Shown in pieces: positions 14,134 through 22,423 of a DNA stretch of 32,761 bases. Under the pieces are notes generated by a model. The model saw only the letters and a program-made list of their open reading frames with translations, was not told the DNA's origin and did not search any database. This stretch comes from Sutterella sp. GTDB lineage: Bacteria; Pseudomonadota; Gammaproteobacteria; Burkholderiales; Burkholderiaceae_F. The stretch covers positions 1 to 32,761 of the forward strand of contig DYBN01000063.1 of NCBI GenBank assembly GCA_019418605.1, given 5' to 3'. The position numbers were made by a program, and so were the translations under genes. Position 1 is the stretch's first letter. Each line of letters begins with the position of its first letter.

Positions 14134-15936
14134 TTATTTCCTATATTTCCCCAATAGTTTCAGAGCCTCTATCAAGTTAAGATTTCTCTCCCTATCGGGC
14201 GAATCTCCATATGTTCGGTCCTTAAACAGAAGCATTCCCATACCATTGATAATAGTTATTCTTTCTCTTTCAACAATTGCATTGTTTTGATAGCTTCCTG
14301 ACAAAAACCAATTTCTATTGGATGGACTAAATAAGGTATGCCCAATCGAGTAATCTTCCACATCATTAATGCATCCAAGCACTTCAGGCAATAATGTTGC
14401 TGTAATATCATACGCAGTTGTTAGGTAATCTATCTCCCCTCTTTGCCTTCCCGCCCAATGAACAACCAATGGGATTTTGATTTGAGCGTCAGTAAAGTTG
14501 CTGTTATGTCCCCAAAAATTCTTCCCGTTGTCATTAAACTCTTCTCCATGATCTGAAGTAATAACAACTATTGTGTTTTCCAGCAGCCCTCTATTCTTTA
14601 AAATATCCCATATCTTATTAATGTTTTTATCGCTATCATAAACGGCATTCTTATAAAGGTTAAAATATTCTGTAGGATTCGTTTCCGAATTCAACTCCAA
14701 GTTGTTGACATTTTCCCAGTACGGTTTAAATGGTCTGTCGCCATCGGGAGATAATGAGAACCCATGTATATTGTCAAGGAAAATAAAAGAAAAAAATGGA
14801 GCATCCACACCAGTAAGCCACGCCTCGAAATCGCAGATACTATCAACATCTCGTTCCCAAGATGTTTCTCCGTCAGAACTTAATCGGACGTTTGGGACAG
14901 AAGTAAAAATTGTTTTATTAAACTCTGGACTAGTCAGACGCGCAGACGCAAAAGCTTCTACAACATAGCCTTGCTGTTGGAGAGCAGAAATAAAAGCTGA
15001 CGGGACATTTCCTCTCAATACAGAATGCCAATATGCTGAAGGAATGCCGTAAAACAATCCAAAAATGCCTGCACGAGTGGAATTTCCACTCGAAAAATGA
15101 TTATTAAATTTGATGTTGTTTTTAGCTATGTTCCACAAGTTTGGCATTATCTCCGGCTGAAGCATATCCGCCCGAAGAGAATCTACTACAACAAAAACAA
15201 TATTCTTTTTCTCTTCAACGGCATCAAATTTAAGCTCATTCAATGGATATCGAAGAGTTTTGTGTTCCTGTACATCAACAGTCTGCTTGGCATCTATTGT
15301 CCAACCGAATTTTTTCAACAAGCTGTTCATGGTTAGCGGTCGAGCCCATGGCACATACTCCACCATCCAAGTTATATCCGCCCGTTGTGCTGCTGAAGCA
15401 AAGGCGTAGGAAAAGTTTCCAACGGCAAAACAGAAGATAAGAACTACAACACAAGGCCACGATGGAAATCTCACCGCTTTGGCAGAAAGATACTGAGCAC
15501 CAAGTGAAACAGCCACAATCACAATGCAAATCAATGAAATTTGCATCCACATTTCACCGGAAAAATGAATAACCTCTCCTCCGCCATTAATAAAGAGATC
15601 AATCATTGCCCAGTTTAAATGAAATCTGTACAGTTGATATACATAAGTATCGGCAACAATAAAAATTAGTAAAACGGAATTAAACAGCAAAAGTATAAAA
15701 GCAAACGCTTTTGCCGACTTAAAAATGCAAGAGACGAGCCATGACAAAAAATTCACCACGCCAGCCAAAATAAACATTTGGCCGGCACAATACACATAGA
15801 AAAAGACTTTTTGTATCGCACTCAGCTCTTCCCCGACGCCAAGGTACCTAGTCGACAAAAGCGCCGCTATGCCCCCGATTAAAACGCTGAGCCAACAGGA
15901 AATACGGACCCTTTCCTTCTTCGTTTGAAGTTTCAT
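14134..15936 (-). CDS. YejM/PbgA-like inner-membrane protein with sulfatase-fold domain
   Basis: A 600-residue protein with five N-terminal transmembrane helices (about 12-180) and a periplasmic alkaline-phosphatase/sulfatase-fold domain (about 243-600). Features shared with E. coli YejM/PbgA (586 residues) are STRYLGVGEELS near the first helix, RYPLNELKF (229-237) before the periplasmic domain, and SSGNSTRAGIFGLFYGI (282-298). YejM senses periplasmic LPS and restrains LpxC degradation via LapB. Unlike E. coli YejM, likely metal ligands look intact: Asp252 (VVVDSLRAD), Ser286/Thr287, Asp462-His463 (SDHGEEF) and His477 (GHNSN). I chose ATG 15936 with AGGG upstream; the upstream extension is the dnaE shadow. 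The gene is AT rich and follows dnaE by 17 bp. A phosphoethanolamine transferase is the alternative. Confidence 0.75.
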   Translation of the reverse strand: MKLQTKKERVRISCWLSVLIGGIAALLSTRYLGVGEELSAIQKVFFYVYCAGQMFILAGVVNFLSWLVSCIFKSAKAFAFILLLFNSVLLIFIVADTYVYQLYRFHLNWAMIDLFINGGGEVIHFSGEMWMQISLICIVIVAVSLGAQYLSAKAVRFPSWPCVVVLIFCFAVGNFSYAFASAAQRADITWMVEYVPWARPLTMNSLLKKFGWTIDAKQTVDVQEHKTLRYPLNELKFDAVEEKKNIVFVVVDSLRADMLQPEIMPNLWNIAKNNIKFNNHFSSGNSTRAGIFGLFYGIPSAYWHSVLRGNVPSAFISALQQQGYVVEAFASARLTSPEFNKTIFTSVPNVRLSSDGETSWERDVDSICDFEAWLTGVDAPFFSFIFLDNIHGFSLSPDGDRPFKPYWENVNNLELNSETNPTEYFNLYKNAVYDSDKNINKIWDILKNRGLLENTIVVITSDHGEEFNDNGKNFWGHNSNFTDAQIKIPLVVHWAGRQRGEIDYLTTAYDITATLLPEVLGCINDVEDYSIGHTLFSPSNRNWFLSGSYQNNAIVERERITIINGMGMLLFKDRTYGDSPDRERNLNLIEALKLLGKYRK

Positions 15937-15953
15937 TTCAACCCTACAAGGTT

Positions 15954-18900
15954 TTAATGGCTGTGAAAACCATACTCGTATCGAGCTTTTGTAACGCCGG
16001 GCGTTGTCCTCAAGAGACTCACCAGCCGATCGGTGGGCTTGACCCTGTCCTTGAAAACGAGACAGCCCTTGGCATCCTTGACGTGCACGATCGCCTCGCA
16101 AAGCACCCCGCTCTCAGAAACAGGGGTTGAGGCAAAAAGTTTCTGCAATCCGCCGGAGTCGACATTTTCCGAGACTTCAAAGATGAGTCGTGCACCTCGC
16201 TTGATGCGCATCTCTTCAAGCGTCAGCACCTGGCTTGCAACCATGCTCATGCGGCCCGTGCGCTCGTCAAGTCTTGACCGCCCGGTTACAACAAGCACTT
16301 CGTCTGCAACCAAGATGTTTCGATAGCGATCGAACACTTCGGAATAGGCGAGCACATCAATCGTGTCCTGCCCGTCGCTGAGCGTGACGACGGCAAAGCG
16401 CCCTCTCTTGCCCTGAATCACGCGAATGTCCTGCACGATCCCTGCAATGGTCTGCATCTGCTTGCCGGCAGCCAACGCCCCGAAGGGTTGAGAAAATTCC
16501 CTCACCTCCGCGCGATAGGGGTCGAACATGTCGCCCGTCAGACAAAAACCGTAGGCCTGTTTTTCTTCCGTGAACTTTCTCTTGTCGTCCCACCTCTCGG
16601 CCTGCACCCAGCTCACAATGCGCTCTTCCTGACCGTTTTCATCGGCAAAGAGGCTGGCCTGACCGACGGAGGCCGCAACGGTCTGGGCCGCGCTCAAGGC
16701 CTGATGAACATTGGCAAAGAGTTTGCCTCGATCGTCATCAAGAGAATCGAAGGCGCCCGCGCGAATCATCTGCTCGAGAATCTTTCGGTTGACGCTGGGC
16801 ACCCGTGCGGCCAAATCAAAAATATCGAGATAGGGGCCGTTCATGAGGCGCTCATCGAGTATTTCCTCAACGATGTTCTGCCCCACGCCCTTGATGGCGC
16901 CCAGTCCGAAACGGACGGTCTTTTCGTTGGGCACCGTAAAGAACCACTCGCTGATGTTGATGTCGGGCGGCAGCACGTCAACGCCCATGGCCCGGGCGTC
17001 TTCAACAAGTGCGCGCATCTTCTCGCCGCTATCCATCGACAGACACAAGTTGCCTGCGGTGAAGCAGGCCGTGTGATGCACCTTGAGATAGGCCGTCTGC
17101 CAGGCGACGTAGGAATAAGCCGCGGCGTGAGACTTGTTAAAGCCGTAGCCCGCAAACTTCTCCATCAAGTTGAAGATTTCCGTGGCGGTCTCTTCGCTCA
17201 CGTTGCGCTCGGCCGCACCCTTGATGAAGACCGCGCGCTGCCGCTTCATCTCCTCGACGTTCTTCTTGCCCATGGCGCGGCGCAAAAGGTCTGCGCCGCC
17301 CAATGAGTAGCCGCCGATTGCTCGCGCCACCAGCATCACCTGTTCCTGGTAGACCATGATGCCGTACGTTTCGCGCAAAATGGGCTCCATGCGCGGATCG
17401 AGGTACTCCACCTTCTCGCGGCCGAACTTGCGGTCAATGAAGTGCGGAATCTGATCCATCGGGCCCGGCCGGTAGAGCGCGTTCAGCGCCACGAGGTCTT
17501 CGAGGCAGTCAGGCTTGGCCTGCCGGAGCTGATCGCGCATGCCCTCGGATTCAAACTGAAAGACCGCTCCCGTATTGCCCGTCTGAAAAAGCTCAAGCGT
17601 CGCCTTGTCGTCGACCGGTATGCGCGAAAGTTCAAACTTCTTGTCGGGATAGAGCCGGTCGATGTACTCAACGGCCTTGCTCAGGATCGTGAGCGTGGTG
17701 AGCCCCAGGAAGTCGAACTTCACGAGCCCCACGTTTTCCACGTCCTTTTTGTCGAACTGGCTCACCGTATTCTCGGGCCTGCCGTCGGCGTTGTACAAAG
17801 GACAGAAGTCGGTGAGTTTGCCCGGAGCGATCAGCACGCCGCCGGCGTGCATGCCGAGATTGCGGGTGAGGCCTTCGAGTTCGGTGGCATAGCGCATGAG
17901 CTCGGTGTACTCCGCATCCCCGGCAATCTTCTTGTTGAACTCGGGCTCCATTTCCGCAGCCTTTGCCAGGGTGATGTCCATGCCGGGCTTTTGCGGAATG
18001 AGCTTTGCAAGCTCGTCGACTCTGTTATAGCTCATGTTGAGCACGCGGCCGACGTCGCGCACCACCGCCTTGGCGCCCATGGCGCCGAAGGTCACGATCT
18101 GGCTTACGGCGGCAACGCCGTAGGTGCGCTTGACGTATTCGATCGTGCGGTCGCGGTTGTGCTGGCAAAAGTCGACGTCAAAGTCGGGCATCGAGACGCG
18201 CTCGGGGTTGAGAAAGCGTTCAAACAGCAGCCCGTAGTGAAGCGGATCAAGGTCCGTGATGCCAAGCGCATACGCAACAAGCGAGCCCGCGCCCGAACCG
18301 CGCCCCGGCCCCACGGCCACGCCGTTGCGCTTGGACCAGTTGATGAAGTCCTGCACGATGAGAAAGTAGCCGGGAAACTTCATCGTCTTGATGGTGTTGA
18401 GCTCGTATTCAAGACGCTCGACGTACTCGGGCCTTTTTTTGTCGCGCTCGCTTTCGTCCGGATAGAGAAACTCCAGCCGGCGCTCGAGCCCCTCGCGCGA
18501 GAGCTTGACCATGTAGTCGTCAAGGCTCATCCCCTCGGGCGTGGGAAAGACCGGCAGCTGCGGCTTTTGCAGCACGCCTTCAAGGTTGCAGCGCTGCGCA
18601 ACAACCACCGTGTTGTCAATGGCCTGCGGAATGTCCGCAAAGAGCTCGCGCATCTCCTCTTCGGTCTTGAGATACTGCTCGGGCGAAAACTCCTTGGGGC
18701 GCCGCGGATCGGCAAGCACGTGGCCGCTTGCAATGCAGCAGCGCACCTCGTGGGCCGTAAAGTCTTCCTTTTTGAGAAACTGGATGGGGTGCGTGGCAAC
18801 AACCGCAAGCTGGTGCGCTGCCGCAAAGCGCGCCATCTTTCGCACCACGGTCTCGTCGTTTTTGCGCCCGGCGCGCTGCAGCTCCACGTAAAAGCGTCCC

Positions 18901-19394
18901 GGAAAAGCCGCCAGAAGCCTCTGAGCAATCTCCTCGGCCTCCTGCGTCTTCTTTTCCATGAGATGCCGCTCGAGGATGCCCTGCGGGCCGCCCGAGAGGC
19001 AAATGAGGCCCCGGCAATGCTCTTCGGTAAGCCAATCAAGGCGCACTTCGCCGCGCCCCAGATACTGATTGAGCATCCAGCCGCGCGAGAGAAGCTCACA
19101 CAACGAGAGATACCCCTCGTGGTTCTGGCAGTAGATCGTGAGCCGATAGGGCTTGTCCCGATCGTGCGGCTGCAGATTCGTAATCCACAGGTCGCACCCC
19201 AAAATCGGCTTGATTCCGTCGGCAATGGCGTGCGAGTAAAAACGCAGCCCGCCAAAGATGTTCATCGAATCGGTGAGCCCCAACGCCACGCCGCCTTGCG
19301 CCGCCACCGCCTCGAGAATGGGATCAAGGCGCACGATGCCGTCGCTGATCGAGTACTCGGAATGAAAGCGCAGATGAACGAAATTGGCTGACAT
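15954..19394 (-). CDS. dnaE: DNA polymerase III alpha subunit
   Basis: A 1146-residue replicative polymerase (E. coli 1160). The N-terminal PHP domain opens VHLRFHSEYSISDG (6-19). The palm has GPGRGSGAGSLVAYALG (362-378) and the catalytic PDFDVDF (403-409), with the third Asp in KFDFLG. Finger and beta-binding regions follow, including GYGFNKSHAAAYS. The OB domain (IAGIVQDIRVIQGKRGRFAVVTLSDG) and the C-terminal tau-binding tail complete it. It is the polymerase core, working with epsilon and theta and the clamp. The ATG at 19394 gives MSANFVHLRFHSEY, the normal start. Its base composition matches the GC-rich chromosome, in contrast to the AT-rich YejM-like gene directly downstream. Confidence 0.97.
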   Translation of the reverse strand: MSANFVHLRFHSEYSISDGIVRLDPILEAVAAQGGVALGLTDSMNIFGGLRFYSHAIADGIKPILGCDLWITNLQPHDRDKPYRLTIYCQNHEGYLSLCELLSRGWMLNQYLGRGEVRLDWLTEEHCRGLICLSGGPQGILERHLMEKKTQEAEEIAQRLLAAFPGRFYVELQRAGRKNDETVVRKMARFAAAHQLAVVATHPIQFLKKEDFTAHEVRCCIASGHVLADPRRPKEFSPEQYLKTEEEMRELFADIPQAIDNTVVVAQRCNLEGVLQKPQLPVFPTPEGMSLDDYMVKLSREGLERRLEFLYPDESERDKKRPEYVERLEYELNTIKTMKFPGYFLIVQDFINWSKRNGVAVGPGRGSGAGSLVAYALGITDLDPLHYGLLFERFLNPERVSMPDFDVDFCQHNRDRTIEYVKRTYGVAAVSQIVTFGAMGAKAVVRDVGRVLNMSYNRVDELAKLIPQKPGMDITLAKAAEMEPEFNKKIAGDAEYTELMRYATELEGLTRNLGMHAGGVLIAPGKLTDFCPLYNADGRPENTVSQFDKKDVENVGLVKFDFLGLTTLTILSKAVEYIDRLYPDKKFELSRIPVDDKATLELFQTGNTGAVFQFESEGMRDQLRQAKPDCLEDLVALNALYRPGPMDQIPHFIDRKFGREKVEYLDPRMEPILRETYGIMVYQEQVMLVARAIGGYSLGGADLLRRAMGKKNVEEMKRQRAVFIKGAAERNVSEETATEIFNLMEKFAGYGFNKSHAAAYSYVAWQTAYLKVHHTACFTAGNLCLSMDSGEKMRALVEDARAMGVDVLPPDINISEWFFTVPNEKTVRFGLGAIKGVGQNIVEEILDERLMNGPYLDIFDLAARVPSVNRKILEQMIRAGAFDSLDDDRGKLFANVHQALSAAQTVAASVGQASLFADENGQEERIVSWVQAERWDDKRKFTEEKQAYGFCLTGDMFDPYRAEVREFSQPFGALAAGKQMQTIAGIVQDIRVIQGKRGRFAVVTLSDGQDTIDVLAYSEVFDRYRNILVADEVLVVTGRSRLDERTGRMSMVASQVLTLEEMRIKRGARLIFEVSENVDSGGLQKLFASTPVSESGVLCEAIVHVKDAKGCLVFKDRVKPTDRLVSLLRTTPGVTKARYEYGFHSH

Positions 19395-19456
19395 GGACTG
19401 CCTGACGGATTTGTTGAGAAAGAAGGGGCGCTGGGAAACAAAAGCGGCGCTCTTTT

Positions 19457-19491
19457 AAAAAAGTCAGCCGCAGGCCGGCCGCGGGCCGGCC
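19457..19491 (-). terminator. Candidate terminator after ettA
   Basis: Two GGCCGGCC blocks (19473-19480 and 19484-19491) pair around GCG and are followed on the minus strand, after ten bases, by six T (19462 to 19457). It lies in the 118-bp gap between the ettA stop and dnaE. The T-tract is further away than ideal. Confidence 0.4.
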
Positions 19492-19512
19492 TTAAGCGTA
19501 CAAAGGGGAGCG

Positions 19513-21177
19513 CTAGTGCTTCAGGGGCTTGAAGCGCAGGCGGTGCGGGCGGGAGGCCTCTTCGCCCAGCCGCTTTCTCTTGTCGGCTTCGTACTCGTTG
19601 TAGTTGCCGTCGAAAAAGACCACCTTGCTGTCCCCCTCGAAGGCAAGGATGTGCGTGGCGATTCTATCGAGGAACCAACGGTCGTGAGAGGTCACGAGCG
19701 CGCAGCCGGCAAACTCAAGCAGCGCCTCTTCCAGGGCGCGCAGCGTCTCGACGTCAAGGTCGTTTGAGGGCTCGTCGAGCAAGAGCACGTTGCCGCCCTT
19801 TAAGAGCGTGGCCGCAAGGTGCAGGCGTCCGCGCTCACCGCCCGAGAGCACTCCCACGCGCTTTTGCTGATCGCCTCCCTTAAAGTTGAAGCGCCCGAGG
19901 TACGCGCGCGAGGGCATCTCGAACTTGCCCACCTGCAGGATGTCAAGCCCTCCGGAAATCGCCTCAAAGACGGTCTTGTCGTTGGGAAGCGAATCGCGCA
20001 TCTGGGCAACAGCCGCAAGCTTCACCGTCTCGCCCAGGACAATTTCGCCGCTGTCGGGCTTTTCCTTGCCGTCGATCATCTTAAAGAGCGTCGACTTGCC
20101 CGCCCCGTTGGGGCCGATGACGCCGACAATGGCGCCCGGGGGCACCGTAAAGGAAAGATTGTCAATCAGAAGCCTCTCGCCGAATCCCTTGGAGACGTTG
20201 TGAAACTCAATGACCTTGTTGCCCAAGCGATCGGCCACCGGGATGAAGATTTCATTGGTTTCGTTGCGACGCTGATACTCGTAGCTTGAGAGCTCCTCAA
20301 AGCGGGTGAGACGAGCCTTGGCCTTGGCTTGTCGCCCCTTGGGATTTTGTCTGACCCATTCAAGCTCATGGCGAATCGCCTTGGCGCGCGACTCCTGCTG
20401 GCGCTTTTCCATTTCAAGGCGCTTTTCCTTCTGCTCAAGCCAGGACGAGTAGTTGCCCTTCCAGGGAATGCCCTCGCCGCGGTCAAGTTCCAGAATCCAC
20501 TCGGCGGCGTTGTCAAGAAAGTAGCGGTCGTGCGTCACGGCGACGACCGTACCCGGGAAGCGGTGCAGAAACTGCTCGAGCCACTCGACGCTTTCAGCAT
20601 CAAGATGGTTGGTGGGCTCGTCAAGAAGAAGCATGTCGGGCCTTGAGAGCAAGAGCCTGCAGAGCGCCACGCGGCGCTTTTCGCCTCCCGAGAGGTTTTC
20701 AATCTTTGCCTCCCACGGGGGCAGGCGCAGCGCGTCGGCCGCGATTTCCATCTGAGTAGAAGCGTCGGTCCCGGCAGCCGCAATGACCGCTTCAAGGCGC
20801 GCCTGCTCGGAGGCAAGGGCGTCAAAATCCGCATCCGGCTCCGCGTAGGCCGCGTAAATCTCCTCGAGCCTTGCATGGGCCTGCATCACTTCGCCCATGC
20901 CCTCTTCAACGCACTGCCGCACCGTGAAGGAGGGATCGAGCTGCGGCTCCTGCGGCAGATAGCCGATTTTGAGTCCCGGCTGCCAGATGATCTCGCCCTC
21001 AATGTCCTTGTCCACGCCCGCCATGATTTTCAGAAGGGTCGATTTGCCCGCCCCGTTGAGGCCGAGCACGCCGATCTTGGCGCCGGGAAAGAAGGAAAGG
21101 GAAATGTCCTTGAGAATCTGCCGCTTGGGAGGCACGATCTTGCCCACGCGGTTCATTGTCATGACGTACTGAGCCAT
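19513..21177 (-). CDS. ettA: Energy-dependent translational throttle protein EttA (ABC-F)
   Basis: A 554-residue ABC-F protein, against 555 in E. coli. It has two ATPase domains and no membrane segment. The first has Walker A GLNGAGKST (39-47), signature LSGGEKRR and Walker B LLLDEPTNHLD. The charged inter-domain linker (EQKEKRLEMEKRQQESRAKAI and onward, including NPKGRQAKAKARL) is the P-site-tRNA interaction motif. The second domain has GPNGAGKST, LSGGERGR and LLLDEPSNDLD. EttA binds the ribosomal E site and gates the first peptide bond according to ADP/ATP level. I chose ATG 21177 (MAQYVMTMNRVGK), which matches the family start; the open frame upstream is Arg/Ala-rich noncoding sequence. 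Confidence 0.95.
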   Translation of the reverse strand: MAQYVMTMNRVGKIVPPKRQILKDISLSFFPGAKIGVLGLNGAGKSTLLKIMAGVDKDIEGEIIWQPGLKIGYLPQEPQLDPSFTVRQCVEEGMGEVMQAHARLEEIYAAYAEPDADFDALASEQARLEAVIAAAGTDASTQMEIAADALRLPPWEAKIENLSGGEKRRVALCRLLLSRPDMLLLDEPTNHLDAESVEWLEQFLHRFPGTVVAVTHDRYFLDNAAEWILELDRGEGIPWKGNYSSWLEQKEKRLEMEKRQQESRAKAIRHELEWVRQNPKGRQAKAKARLTRFEELSSYEYQRRNETNEIFIPVADRLGNKVIEFHNVSKGFGERLLIDNLSFTVPPGAIVGVIGPNGAGKSTLFKMIDGKEKPDSGEIVLGETVKLAAVAQMRDSLPNDKTVFEAISGGLDILQVGKFEMPSRAYLGRFNFKGGDQQKRVGVLSGGERGRLHLAATLLKGGNVLLLDEPSNDLDVETLRALEEALLEFAGCALVTSHDRWFLDRIATHILAFEGDSKVVFFDGNYNEYEADKRKRLGEEASRPHRLRFKPLKH

Positions 21178-21693
21178 GGATGGTTCCGTCTGTGTGTAAA
21201 GAATTGAGGGAGGATTTTTTAAGGGAATTGGAAAACGGCCGGCGGCCTGCGCGCGGCCTCTGTTCTGAGCCCGCGCTGCAGCTTGAAAAACAACTTGGAA
21301 AACAAAAAAGCCGCATGCGGCGATTGTGCGGCGCCTGCGCACGCAAGAAAGCAAAAGGCTTTCGCCGAAGGAGGCTTTCCACGGCAAAGCCGCAGCCCGC
21401 GGACTGCCGCTCCCCATGCCGCAAAAAGCGGCCCGTTGATTGAAGCCGCAAGTTTAGCAAAGGGCCTTGTGCGGCGCCCTTGAGGCGCAAACGGCCAAAC
21501 GACGCCAAAGGCCCGCCGTGCCGGCGCAAAGCCCCAAGAGCGCCGCTCTTGCCGCTTCTCAAGCAAAAGAAAAAGACCGCCCGACCCGGCAATTGTTCCG
21601 AGCCTGCAGCGGCCTTTGCATCAGGGGCGGAAAGAGTCCGACGGGGGAACCTTTGGGGGGTTTTCCGCCCGAAGAGTCTTCTACCCGCGCTTT
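21178..21693. other. 516-bp intergenic region without a credible gene
   Basis: Open frames cross this stretch on both strands, but they are rich in Arg, Pro, Ala and Ser, lack a family resemblance and lack ribosome binding sites. I see one terminator-like hairpin (21304-21321) and many GCC/GGC words, nothing else. It may contain the ettA promoter and the 3' untranslated region of the Tat-signal gene. Confidence 0.5.
21304..21321 (-). terminator. Candidate minus-strand terminator
   Basis: The palindrome GCCGCATGCGGC (21310-21321) is followed directly on the minus strand by six T (21309 to 21304). The palindrome folds on itself tightly, or an upstream GCCGC (in the CGCCGCACAATC stretch) pairs with its GCGGC. 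It would end transcripts from the Tat-signal gene before ettA. Confidence 0.4.
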
Positions 21694-22116
21694 TTACCTG
21701 CGGTCGTCTCTTCTGTCGTCACGGCGATCGCGGCGGTCGTCCCTGCGGTCGTCCTTTTTCTTGTCTTTCTTGTCTTTCTTATCTTTCTTATCCTTCTTGC
21801 GGTCGTCTCGCCGGTCGTCACGGCGATCGTCCCGACGATCGTCGCGCCCGCCCCTGCGCTTTTCATCCTGATGACGGCGACCTAACTCACGGCGCCATTC
21901 ATCGCTTGTGTAGCGCTTGTTGGTCTTGCGGTCGTAGTAGTACTTGCCGTCCCAGCGGGCGTCGTCGCGGTGGCGCTCAAAGTAGTCGCGCTCGTCGCGG
22001 TCCTTGATGTTGGAAAGAAACGTCGAAAAAGGATTGCCGTCGTCGGCCGCACGTGCAGCCAAAGGCGCCAGGCTTGCAGCGCCGATCATTGCAAGGAAAC
22101 CACGTCTCGAAAGCAT
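21694..22116 (-). CDS. Tat-signal protein with mixed-charge RDD/KKD repeat tail
   Basis: A 140-residue protein I do not recognise. Residues 1-23 are a twin-arginine signal (SRRGFLAMIGAASLAPLAARA), with RR at 4-5 and an A-R-A cleavage site near 23. A middle segment (24-88) is polar and aromatic, with FERHRDDARWDGKYYYDRKTNKRY. From 91 to the end the chain is almost only Arg, Asp and Lys: RDD-RRDD repeats (91-106), KKD repeats (107-121), then DDRR repeats (122-140). The start has GAGGAG eight bases upstream, which supports real translation. The DNA repeats in the tail could slip, so length may vary between strains. Tat export implies folding or cofactor binding before export, which is odd for such a tail. 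Function unknown. Confidence 0.75.
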   Translation of the reverse strand: MLSRRGFLAMIGAASLAPLAARAADDGNPFSTFLSNIKDRDERDYFERHRDDARWDGKYYYDRKTNKRYTSDEWRRELGRRHQDEKRRGGRDDRRDDRRDDRRDDRKKDKKDKKDKKDKKKDDRRDDRRDRRDDRRDDRR

Positions 22117-22138
22117 GTCTCTACTCCTCTGTAACTCA

Positions 22139-22156
22139 AGTCACGCAGGCGTGACT
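22139..22156. promoter_or_regulatory. Inverted repeat just upstream of the Tat-signal gene
   Basis: AGTCACGC (22139-22146) and GCGTGACT (22149-22156) form a perfect eight-base-pair palindrome with a two-base centre. It lies 22-40 bp before the start codon, directly above the ribosome binding site, where an operator for a dimeric repressor or a 5'-leader hairpin would sit. Confidence 0.45.
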
Positions 22157-22423
22157 CAACTCTGCACTGATCCTACCATTGAGGTATTGATTTGGTTGAG
22201 GTTTCCCGCTTGTTCTTCGGGTTTGTACGCCCCGGCACCCTGAGGATTTTCATCATGCGTTTTCCTGCAACGCGCTTTGGGTGCACGCAGACCGCCCAAA
22301 GAGAGCGCGGAGCGCGCCGCAATCAAGTTAAAATCACCGCGCACGAAAAGCGCCTCTTGCGCTTTCCCGCGCCCTCGTCATTATTTTCCCCAACCCTCCT
22401 CTGTTGTCCGCATTCCTACGCTC

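Noticed and set aside
17442..19391. 649-residue plus-strand frame opposite dnaE
   Set aside because: Long only because the GC-rich dnaE lacks stops on this strand; composition (His, Arg, Val) and lack of motifs mark it as a shadow.
21721..21866. CRISPR array reading of the repeated GGTCGTC/CGATCG sequence
   Set aside because: Repeats are short, imperfect, without spacers, and are explained as codons of the RDD/KKD protein tail.
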